Positions 24,201 through 32,929 of a stretch of 64,000 bases of DNA are shown here, piece by piece. Position 1 is the stretch's first letter. Each line of letters begins with the position of its first letter. The translations under genes and the position numbers were made by a program. The notes beneath the pieces were generated by a model. It worked only from the letters and a program-made list of their open reading frames with translations. It had not been told where the DNA came from and made no database searches. Origin of the DNA: Mytilus trossulus (taxonomy: Eukaryota; Mollusca; Bivalvia; Mytilida; Mytilidae); contig NC_086378.1 of the NCBI RefSeq assembly GCF_036588685.1, forward strand, positions 12,317,578 to 12,381,577, read 5' to 3'.

Positions 24201-27005
24201 TTCATGGAAATGCATGAACGTATAGATGTAGCAATCAACAATTTTGAAGAACACTCTGACCAGAATAGCGTTAATATTGATGACAGCATACCGAGCTCTT
24301 TACAGAAACGGTAATTTAATATAGTTAATATATATATATTCAGGAATTCTAAGGCGATAGTGATTTACCGTGTCATGGGACATGCATTTTCTCTCTCTCA
24401 TAAAAGCTGTACACATGTAATGTGCGCATTATTTATCTATGTCACAGTTGTTCTTTGTGGTGAATGTTACTGATATGTCTGTTTTTTAGTCTACAGTGGT
24501 GTGATGTATGTGTTATTTTTTACACTTGCCATACATGCGGGAGGTTTGACTGGCCATAAAACCAGGTTAAATCGACCATTATTTTCCGGAATAATGTCCT
24601 GTGCCAAGTCATGAATTGGCAACTGTAAATCAGACAGTCCGTTTCTGTGTTTTGGTGTTAGGCTTTGTGTAATTATGTGTTTGCTGTTTTCTTGTGGTTG
24701 GTTGTTTCCCTCGGTTTTGGTGTGTTTCACGGATTGTTCACTTTTTATGGTATTATGACTTTGTGAACAGCGGTATACTACTGTTGTTTATATTTATTTA
24801 TGTTTGAGTACGCTGAATTAATTAAGAAGAAAGATAACCATTATTGTAACAAACACTGAGGAAATAAGACATTAAAAGAAGTTACATGAGGCTCGCACAA
24901 CGTTATCAAAGGACTCAGAATCAACCAATCAAATTATTGCCAGGTGTGATTCTGTCACCAGCTATGCTTGAATCACCCCCATCAGTACCCGAAAATGTGT
25001 GTTGCTAGCCAGTGCTATACGCACAAAAAACAAACCTAATATAAAGTAAAAACATCTTTATATTATATAAATGTTATAGTTAAGCATGGGAAGTATGATA
25101 AGATTCTTCACATACTTTTACTGAATACAACCATTACAACTATTAATGAAAGATGTACAAAAGATCACTTAATTCAATGGAATTTCAGAGACAATTAATA
25201 TTTTTTAGACAAAGAATAGACGCAACACTTCTGGTTCCAGAACATGGCATCCAACATAAGTCAACTCTTGTAAAACTTCTAAATGAAGACCCAAATTTAT
25301 CAAAAGACAGGTATGCAGTTAATTCTTACAGATACATTAATTTTTGTCAGATATCTTTCATGCCCTTAAATATAAGCCATACAAAAAGGCAGTGGCTATT
25401 TATCAAAATATCTAATTATAGCAGGCAAAATAGCATATTTCTAAAGCAATATTCCTTTTAAGAAAAATCAAAACAAAACCAATGCAGATTGTCTTAGAAT
25501 TTAAAAAATAATTTTACAAATTCACTCATATACTATGTATAAGTCGTTATACACAAAGAACTGACAAAGCGGGAAAATAAGAAATTTTAATCATAGCCGG
25601 CAAAATAGCACGATACCGGGAAAAATGTCAGCTGCCTACAAAAAGATTGATGAGGGGTCCTTGCAGTGGGTCATTGATGCATACACCTTTTAAAAAAAAC
25701 CAATGGAATAATCGATTTGTTTTTAAAATACATACGGAAATGAGTTACAAATTTATAATCACATTTTCCTGTGGTCGCAATGTAAAACATATGAATAAAG
25801 GCGGGTAGAGAGCAAGGAGGTGAACTGTGGTTTATTTTAATCAATAGTTCATAGTAAAGCGATGCTTGGGGCTGTCTTGATTTGATTTGTGAGAATCATG
25901 ACAACCGAAACATTGAAGGTCATGCTCTGACCTATAATTGCATACATTAAATAACTTGGGTCTTGGACGGAGAGGTGTCTCATTTGGTCATTGGCAACAT
26001 AGCATATCTAATGTTTTGGCCTTTTTTTACTTTAAGGGTCCCTATACTTTAGAAATAAGGAGCATTCGTGGTTATGGTTAGGTTAGGGGATGTTTTAGGT
26101 TAGGGTTAGGGCTAGTGTTAGGTTTAAGTATGGGTTAGGGCAAGGTTTGAGGTTAAGAATAGTTTTGTAGAATTCTTTATGGGTTGGGATCCCTAAAGTA
26201 AAAGAAGGCCAATGTTTTTTATGTATAAACCCAGTGTATTAACCCTCTTTCATGGCATCATGCGCATGAATTCCTACATGCATAGGAAAACTATTTTTTT
26301 TTAAATATTTATGAAATATTTAATTTAGGCAAATTTTAAGTGCATTTGAAACTTAAAAAAAGCCTCCAAAAATGGATTGAATTTCGAAAATTGACGATTT
26401 ATATTTGTTACAGGTTAGTGCGTGTACGACAGGCTGCCTTACCAAATATGGCCAAATCGGCACAATTAGGAACAGACAACGGCATTAATCTTTTTGAGGA
26501 CTTCGCCTATGCGGATAGGAAAGCAAAGACTTTTCAAATTGGACGCATCCAAAGGATGCAAAGAACAATTGTAGCTAAAAACAAAAGGCAGTTGGACTAT
26601 AAAGATACGGTTTCTTTTTCGGCAGACTTTTTAAACGACTTACAAATTACATTTTCAAAGTACGAGAGGATAAGTGAAGACACGTACAAGATTAACATAT
26701 TTGAAATAGTCTCAATAACAGCCTCTGATATCATATGCCATGTCAATTTAACATTTCAATCTGGTGTATTAATTCTTTCTGCAGAAGAATTATCTGTTAT
26801 TGAGCAATCAGTCGAAAAGTTAATGAACACAAACCATGGTAAAACAAAAGAAGGTAGAGCTACAGGACAGAAGAGATCAGTTTCACATCAACATGCATTT
26901 GAGGACTTTGACGGGAGATTTGCTGAAGTTGTTATCCCGACACATTCTGAATCGGACAATCGCCGAAGTTCAAGGATACGGAAGCAAATCCACTACATTA
27001 CATAG
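18280..27005 (+). CDS. Transposase-like protein, 1367 aa, six exons, P-element-like DDE core (inferred)
   Basis: Exons 18280-18550, 20303-20800, 20891-23395, 24175-24310, 25209-25310 and 26414-27005 have GT/AG introns and phases 1,1,1,2,2 that all match, giving 4104 coding bases without a stop. The start is the first ATG (AAAATGA context); the stop is TAG at 27003-27005. Residues 12-37 form a Cys/His cluster (C12, C15, C18, C27, C30, C32, H37). Residues 137-165 and 207-235 are two fingers with identical spacing C-x2-C-x18-H-x5-H. A lysine- and leucine-rich coiled coil follows (about 360-410). Candidate catalytic acids are D534 in AAEDETAIVG, D653 in GNSSDGDSRRRK and E896 in GSDCCEDFF; their spacing of 119 and 243 is close to that of P-element transposase, which has a large insertion before the last acid. 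About 1003-1020 is an Asp run. The last exon has YADR-x6-FQIGRIQRMQR, which I do not recognise. Flanking TIRs support a transposase role. The superfamily is inferred. Confidence 0.85.
18626..18971. mobile_element. MITE with G/C-tract TIRs, nested in intron 1 of the transposase gene
   Basis: Left GGGGACGACCTTTTGATATT and right inverse (ATATCAAATGGTCGTCCCC) form a TIR of about 26 bp next to a G run on the left and a C run on the right. It is flanked by TTA and TAA. The interior repeats GTTATTTATTTTCA many times. It is similar in layout to the MITE at 650-948 but not the same sequence. The reading frame that continues past the exon 1 donor runs into it by chance. Confidence 0.7.
19755..20115. 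repeat. Tandem duplication of about 170 bp in intron 1
   Basis: GAATCATGATTTGATTGAT followed by AGATCGATTGATTGGTAATA occurs at about 19875 and again at about 20045; a diverged earlier partial copy precedes them. It is rich in GATTGATC-type words. No coding content. Confidence 0.6.
24525..24790 (+). repeat. CCATAAAACCAGGTT-family repeat in intron 4
   Basis: It contains GGCCATAAAACCAGGTTAAA, related to 3923-4115. It continues through TTGTGGTTGGTTGTTTCCCT to a TATGACTTTGTGAACAG stretch. Confidence 0.5.
25905..26005 (-). repeat. SINE-like repeat in intron 5 (reverse copy)
   Basis: GAGAGGTGTCTCATTTGGTC is the reverse of the family motif ATGAGACAACTCTC. Other copies are at 27045-27150, 31105-31275 and 61500-61600. 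Confidence 0.55.
26065..26160 (+). repeat. Degenerate TTAGGG-type interstitial telomere-like tract
   Basis: The stretch around 26075-26150 contains TTAGGTTAGGGTTAGGGC, GTTAGG and GGGTTAGGGC in one orientation. TTAGGG is the telomere repeat known for molluscs. It lies in intron 5 of the transposase gene. Confidence 0.6.
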
Positions 27006-27044
27006 GTGCAAAACCACCAAAGAGTTTTCTATTACTTATAAATA

Positions 27045-27150
27045 AGAAGATGTGGTATGAGTGTCAATGAGACAACTCTCCATGCAAGTCACAATGTATG
27101 AAAAGTTAACAGTTATAGGTCAAAGTACGGCCTTCAACACGGAACGTCTA
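27045..27150 (+). repeat. SINE-like repeat just after the transposase stop
   Basis: AAGAAGATGTGGTATGAGTG, then TCAATGAGACAACTCTCC and ACGGCCTTCAACACGGA, is a common mollusc SINE-like consensus. It lies between the transposase stop codon and the inverted exon 6 copy. Confidence 0.6.
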
Positions 27151-27197
27151 TTACTGTTTGTTAAATTAAATTTTTCAAAAAATTGTGCAGAATTTGC

Positions 27198-27268
27198 TTA
27201 ACTTTTCAACTGATTGCTCAATAACAGATAGTTCTCCTGCAGAAAGAATTAATACACCAGATTGAAAT
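27198..27268 (-). repeat. Inverted 71-bp duplicate of transposase exon 6
   Basis: Reverse-complemented, this stretch matches coding bases 26753-26823 at 68 of 71 positions. It would fall in the 3' untranslated region, because AATAAA signals lie downstream at about 27320 and 27345 within a duplicated 25-bp unit. The transcript could fold into a long hairpin with a loop of about 374 bases. Confidence 0.85.
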
Positions 27269-27945
27269 CTGCATTGGATTTGCAGTTGTTTTTAGATAAA
27301 TAAATAAATGTTTTTCCTTAATAAAATAAGTACTGTGCAGCCTTAATAAAATAAGTACTGTGCAGCAAAAATTTCTTACTAGATTTTATTCCATGAAACA
27401 AATGTATATGAAAATAAGCTTTGCCAGATATCATTATGCAATTTTTCTAATTTCATTTTTATGTTTACAAGCATGTTTGTTTATGGCATCTGTTGTTGCA
27501 TTAATATATTTACAGAAAAATTTAAATAAAAATGCTGCTATTAGAAATATTAATTATAAATACTTGCCTCACCATAGAGCAAAAAAAATGCATAAAATAC
27601 AGGTTTATTTCCTCAAAACTGCGTGTTTTTGGCTCATAATTATAACCAGCTGTGAAGTCATATTGTTTGTGCTATTGCACCTTGAAAACAGTGTTTTTAC
27701 TTGTTATTGTTTGAAAAGTTTAATGTTTCATATAAATTAAAGTGTATTGTATAATTGAAAAGTGTTTTTGATGTATAATAAGATTGTATATGCATATAGG
27801 TACTATTTGAGCTGATAAATATATGAATGGGTTATGATTTCGCTGTGAAATATATGTATGGGTAGGGATTTCACAATTATTCAATATATGAATGGGGGGT
27901 GTTTTTAAAATCCCAGCTGCACACCTGTACCCAAAATCCCATGTT

Positions 27946-27959
27946 GAGACCCCCCCGTG
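27946..27959 (-). repeat. Right terminal inverted repeat of the large transposon
   Basis: GAGACCCCCCCGTG, the perfect inverse of 17827-17840, followed by the second GATCAATG. Confidence 0.92.
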
Positions 27960-28925
27960 GATCAATGATAATTCATGTCAGCACAAAAAGTGCTGACTAC
28001 TGGGCTTGTGATAACCTTGGGGAAATAAATCTCCACCAGCAGTGGCATCGACCCAGTGGTTGTAAATGAACTCATCATAGATACCAGGACTAAATTTAGT
28101 ATATACGCCAGACGCGCGTTTCGTCTACAAATGACTCATCAGTGACGCTTGAATCCAAAAAAGTTAAAAAGGCCAAATAAAGTACGAAGTTGAAGAGCAT
28201 TGAGGACCACAATTCCTAAAGGTGTTGCCAAATACAGCTAAGGTAATCTATGCCTGTGGTAGAAAAGCCTTAGTTTTTCAAAAATATCAAAAATAAACAG
28301 TTAGTTTATAAATATAACCATATCAATGACAATTCATGTCAGCACAAAAAGTGCTGACTACTGGGCTTTTGATACCCTCGGGGGAATAAATCTCCACCAG
28401 CAGTGGCATCGACCCAGTGGTTGAAAATTAACTCATCATAGATACCAGGACTACAATTAAGAATATACTCCAGACGCGAATTTCGTCTACAAAAGACTCA
28501 TCAGTGACGCTCGAATCCAAAAAAAATAAAAAGGCCAAATAAAGTTCGAAGTTGAAAAGCATTCAGGACCAAAATTCCTAAAAGTGTTGCCAAATACAGC
28601 TTATTCATGTCAGCACAAAAGGTGCTGACTACTGGGCTTGTGATACCCTCGGGAAATTAATCTCCACCAGCAGTGGCATCGACGCAGTGGTTGTAAATAA
28701 ACTCATCATAGATACCAGGTCTAAATTTTATATACTATACGCTAGACGCGCGTTTCGTCTAGAAAACACTGATCAGTGACGCTCGAATCCAAATAAGTTT
28801 TTAAAAAAAAGCCAAATAAAGTACGAAGTTGAAGAGCATTGAGATCCAAAATTCCTAAAAGTGTTGCCAAATACAGCTAAGGTAATCTATGCCTGAGGTA
28901 GAAAAGCCTTAGTATTTCAAATTAG
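27960..28925 (+). repeat. Tandem copies of the mussel CAGACGCGCGTTT repeat
   Basis: ACTCATCATAGATACCAGG recurs at about 28069, 28433 and 28700, with each unit holding GCCAGACGCG-type sequence, GAAGTTGAAGAGCATT and a GTCAGCAC/GTGCTGAC hairpin (about 27976, 28335, 28606). The first unit is the continuation of the copy split by the large transposon. The third unit is shortened. Confidence 0.75.
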
Positions 28926-29014
28926 CAATAAGGAAAAGGTACAAACCAAGCATCTCCAGAAGGATTTATAATCCTTAAACGTACTCAACAGTCACTTATT
29001 AACACCCATGATGA

Positions 29015-29440
29015 TAAAAGAGGGACGAAAGATTTCAGAGGGAGTCAAACTCATAGATCGAAAATAAACTGACAACGCCATACATGGCATGAAGATAAAA
29101 ACGCAAACAGACAAATAATAGTACAGAAGACACAACATAAAAAACTAAAGACTAAGCATCACGAACCCCGCCAAAAATGGGGTGATCGCAGGTGCTTCGG
29201 AAGGGTTAGCAGATCCTGCTCCACATGTGACACCCGTCGTGTTGCTTATGTTATTACAAATCCGGTAAATAGTCTAATTCGGTAGGTCTCATTCTTGAAA
29301 AGGGAACGGTATTGTAGTTAGGACATAAGGAACATATCTGAAATCATCTGTGAAACGGTTATTGTATAACGGTCAGACAACTCGCGATGGCGTCTGTAAA
29401 ATTTACGAAGGGATGATTTAGACTTGGGACTCTTGCTTTA
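29015..29440 (+). repeat. Longer copy of the GAGGGACGAAAGAT repeat
   Basis: It contains AATAAACTGACAACGCCAT, AGCAGATCCTGCTCCACATG and CACCCGTCGTGTTGCT, recognised as a common mussel repeat. It ends just before the G-rich start of the left foldback arm. Confidence 0.6.
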
Positions 29441-29475
29441 AAAACGTCCTTGAGGTAAAAGGGTAATATTTGTAA

Positions 29476-30436
29476 GGGGTTTTTTTTTGGGGGGGGGGAA
29501 GGGGGGTTACCTCATGTATCCTTGTAATGAAATAATAATAGATACAATGTTAGGGAATATAATTATTCTTTACTAAATTAATTTCTTCATTTTTGATGTA
29601 AGACTTTGTTGACATTTTATTGTTTATGTAATGTACTTATTAAGGTGACCTGAGTTAGCTTGAGTAAACTGGGTTATATTTATTGGGATATTTTCGGGGA
29701 TTCCTCGGGTATCCTTGTAATAAAATAATAAAAGATACAATGCTAGGGTATATAATAATTCAGTAATACATCAGTTTCTACATTTTAAATGTAAAACTTC
29801 GTGGACGTTGTATTGTTTATGTTATGAAATTGTTAAGGTGATCTGAATTAATTTGAAATAAATGAGTTATATTTGTTGTTTTTACGGGGGTGACCTCAGA
29901 TACCCCTGTAATGAAAGAATAGTAAATACTATGCTATGGTATATAATTATTCTGTAATAAAGTAATTTCTTCATTCTAAATGAAGGACTTCAAACACATG
30001 ATGGACATTGCATACTAGTAGTTTATGTCATATTTTTGTTAAGATAACTTGAAGTCAATGTGGTATATTTGATGGGGTTTTATTTGGGTGACCTCATGCA
30101 CCCTTGTAATGAAATTATAATAGATATAACACTAGGGTATATAATTATTCTGTAATACATTAATTTCTACATTTTAAATGTAAAACTTCGTGGACGTTAT
30201 ATTAGATTATGTTATGTACTTGTTAACATGGTTAATGTGACCTAAGTTGATTTGAGTTAAATGTGTTATATTTTTTTTTTTGGGGGGGGGGGGGGGTGAT
30301 CTTAGATACCATTGTAATGAAAGAATAGTATATACTATGCTATGGTATAGATTTTCTGCAATAAACTAATTTTTTCATTCTCAATGTAAGGTTTCATGGA
30401 TATGTTGAACATTGCATTGTTTGTGTCATGTATTTG
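29476..30436 (+). repeat. Left arm of a foldback-like structure: about 195-bp tandem units
   Basis: TGTAATGAAA-type anchors lie at 29523, 29716, 29907, 30105 and 30313 (spacing 191-208). Each unit has a GTGACCTCA-type start after a G run, a TATAATTATTCTGTAATA segment and GGACGTTGTATTG-like sequence. The units are reverse-oriented relative to those at 32930-35735. Confidence 0.85.
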
Positions 30437-30940
30437 TTAACGCCCAAGTCCCACTAGAGCACGATCGCATCTCGCTCACCGCGATCTAAAATAAATTCAG
30501 ATCGTGGTGAAGCCGCGATATGAGCGGCATGCAAATGTAAACTTTCGTTGCTTTCACGATGCTACTACTATACGTCCTCATTGCGCTTCTACAACGATCC
30601 CGCTACGATTATACCACGTTTTCGCCGCGCTTATATAGCGACATCACTACGCTTATCAAGATGGTTCTACGCTCATCACGTTCTCATCACGACCATACCA
30701 CGAGTTATCCGATTGCAACACGAGCTTACCACACTTTTAACTGCGATTATAGCACGTTCTTACGACGATTATACTACGTTCGTAAAGCGATCTTGCTCCG
30801 TTCTGAGCATTCACGTCATTTTCGTGTTCCATATCAATGCAGTTCCATTCCTTCTATTTCTTATTAATACGTATAGATTTCTCGGAGACAATACAGTCAT
30901 GCCACTAAAATCTATTAAAACACGTGGGCATGGTGGTAGA
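30437..30940. repeat. CpG-rich tract with ACG words at about 11-base spacing
   Basis: From about 30540 to 30830, words such as CTACGA, CCACG, CTACGC and CACGTT recur roughly once per helical turn. A shorter reverse-sense counterpart is at about 31390-31490. Two overlapping open frames arise from this composition and do not look like genes. Confidence 0.45.
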
Positions 30941-31104
30941 GGTTGATGTAGAGGCAGAGTGAGCTCTGACAGTAACGAATCCTGATCAAGCAGAGATTTC
31001 GGACCGACCAATCCAAACTAAATTACAACCTTTTGCTGGTCCATATAGCTCAAATGACGACGAAATTCTAGTGAAAAATGATGACACAGATGTGTCAATA
31101 GATA

Positions 31105-31275
31105 TTAAAAGATGTCGAATGAGTGCCAATGAGACAATTCTCTATCCAAGTAACAATTTATAAAAGTAAACAATTAAAGGCCAAGGAACGGCCTTTAACA
31201 CGGAGCATTGGCTTACACCGAACAGCAAACTATAAAAGGCACACAAAAAAACTAGTGTAAAACCATTCAAACGGC
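31105..31275 (+). repeat. SINE-like repeat
   Basis: AGATGTCGAATGAGTGCCAA, TGAGACAATTCTCTATCC and AACGGCCTTTAACACGGAGC match the family at 27045-27150. Confidence 0.6.
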
Positions 31276-31526
31276 AAAACCAACGATCTTATCTATATAA
31301 AACGAGAAGCATGGTTGAGCCGTTAGAGAAAATGGAAAAGAAGTCCTAATTACATACAGACAAACAAAACCTGGAGAGATTTAATATATTTTATGTGAAA
31401 TGACAATGAGAAGGGTGGTCGTAGTATGAACGTAGTCCGGTCGTAAGAAGAGCGTGATGAGGACGGCAAGGGCGTGCTAGAATTGTACAATGGTCGTCGT
31501 CGGCGTCGTCGTTGTCGTCCACAAAT

Positions 31527-31660
31527 ATTCACTCTGTGGTTAAAGTTTTTAAATTTTAATAACTTTCTTAAACTATCCGGGATTTCTACCACACTCGGAC
31601 AGACGCTTGTTTATGATCATAAGATAGTATCAAGAATTAATGTCATAAGAAACGAGTGAC
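31527..31660. repeat. CTATCCGGGATTT-family repeat
   Basis: TTAAAGTTTTTAAATTTTAA, then ACTATCCGGGATTT and GATCATAAGATAGTATCAAG, recurs at 32640-32790 and again at 32800-32900. It is preceded by a GTCGTC trinucleotide run at about 31495. Confidence 0.55.
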
Positions 31661-31802
31661 CGGTGAAAAAAAAATGTATTCCAATTCTTGAACCAATGCA
31701 TACAATCATCATAAACTGAATTAGTCTTCTGTGCACGATTTTGTCATTTTATTCGCATAAATTTCGTATAATCGTCATTTTTTTTCAATCGGTTATTTTT
31801 TT

Positions 31803-32600
31803 TGAAAATATGGCAGGTAATTAAAGTTCGTTTTTTGAAGCCGAAGTTTAACGATTGTCACCTGTTTGTCAACAATCAACAAAAAGCATGGATATTGAGC
31901 ACGTGTTTAACATGAACAATCAGATAATAGTTTATTTTACGGACATTCATGCGTATTGCGATCCCCTGATTTTTACGAGATGGGTCACACTGGGGTCGCT
32001 TGCATACGGAAAATATGTCGGAGAATTGCAAATTAAAGAATTTTCTTCAGAAAAAAATTTATGTACATAGGTTTTATAATGAAAACTATCCATTGAGTTA
32101 CATATGCATTTTTTTTTAATTTGAGGTTTCTTAATTATGACTTTAAATTTTGTAAAAATAAAATTCCCTTTTTTCCGTATTTTACTTATAAATGGACTTT
32201 TATAAATGGACAATCGGTCAGTGTTATGAAAATATGGCAGGTAATTAACGTTCGTTTTTTTAAGCCGAAGTTTAACGATTGTCACCTATTTGTCAACAAT
32301 CAACAAAAAGGATGGATATAGAGCACGTGTTTAACATGTACAATCAGATAATAGTTTATTTTAAGGACATCCATGCGTATTACGATCCCCTGATTTTTAC
32401 AAGATGGGTCACACTGGGGTCGCTTGCATACGGAAAATATGTCGGAGAATTGCAAATTAAAGAATTTTCTTCAGAAAAAAATTTATGTACATAGGTTTTA
32501 TAATGAAAACTATCTATTGAGTTACATATGCATTTTTTTTAATTTGAGGTTTCTTATGACTTTAATTTTGTAAAAATAAAATTCCCTTTTTTCCGTATTT
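31803..32600 (+). repeat. Tandem duplication of 424 bp, each copy with a 71-codon open frame
   Basis: GAAAATATGGCAGGTAATTA at 31803 recurs at 32227. Each copy keeps an open frame (31855-32070 and 32279-32494) that begins upstream of an ATG in GGATGGATAT-like context and encodes peptides sharing DPLIFTRWVTLGSLAYGKYV. I count eight base differences over 216 bases, five of them amino-acid changing, so there is no sign of constraint on protein. Confidence 0.7.
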
Positions 32601-32929
32601 TACTTATAAATGGACTTTTTTCTACCAGGAAAAATAACATTCACTCTGAGGTTAAAGTTTTTAAATTTTAATAACTTTCTGATACTATCCTGGATTTGTA
32701 CCAAACTTGGACAGACGCTTGGTTGTGATCATAAGATACATGTACTATTAGTATCAAGAACTATATTTTGTAAAAATTCAATTCCATTTACTTATGAATG
32801 AGGTTAAAGTTTTTAAATTTAAATAACTTTCTTATACTATCCTGGATTTATACCAAATTTGTACAGATGCTTGATTATAATCATCAGATAGTATCAGGAA
32901 TTAAATTTATTTCCGTATTAATTTTCATT

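Larger units (their letters stand above)
17827..27959 (+). mobile_element. 10.1-kb autonomous DNA transposon with 14-bp TIRs and 8-bp target duplication
   Basis: Perfect inverted ends CACGGGGGGGTCTC lie at 17827-17840 and 27946-27959, and GATCAATG is duplicated at 17819-17826 and 27960-27967. Beyond the 14 bp both ends share a weaker GTGC-x-GCTGG-x-AT block. Near the left end AATATATCAATGGG-like motifs recur three times and near the right end ATATATGAATGGG-like motifs three times, in the same direct orientation. The host repeat continues on both sides. The cargo is one intact six-exon gene (18280-27005). Later insertions nest inside it: a MITE in intron 1, SINE-like copies in intron 5 and after the stop, and another repeat in intron 4. 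The 8-bp duplication and CA-starting ends fit the hAT/P/KDZ assemblage. Confidence 0.9.

Noticed and set aside
27360..27740. A 126-codon frame with two hydrophobic segments inside the large transposon, downstream of the transposase
   Set aside because: Very AT-rich, no ATG at its start, no splice support and no recognisable family; hydrophobic stretches are expected by chance in such composition.
30548..30946. Two overlapping plus-strand frames rich in Arg, Ser and Tyr
   Set aside because: They arise from the phased ACG tract and show no start context or domain.
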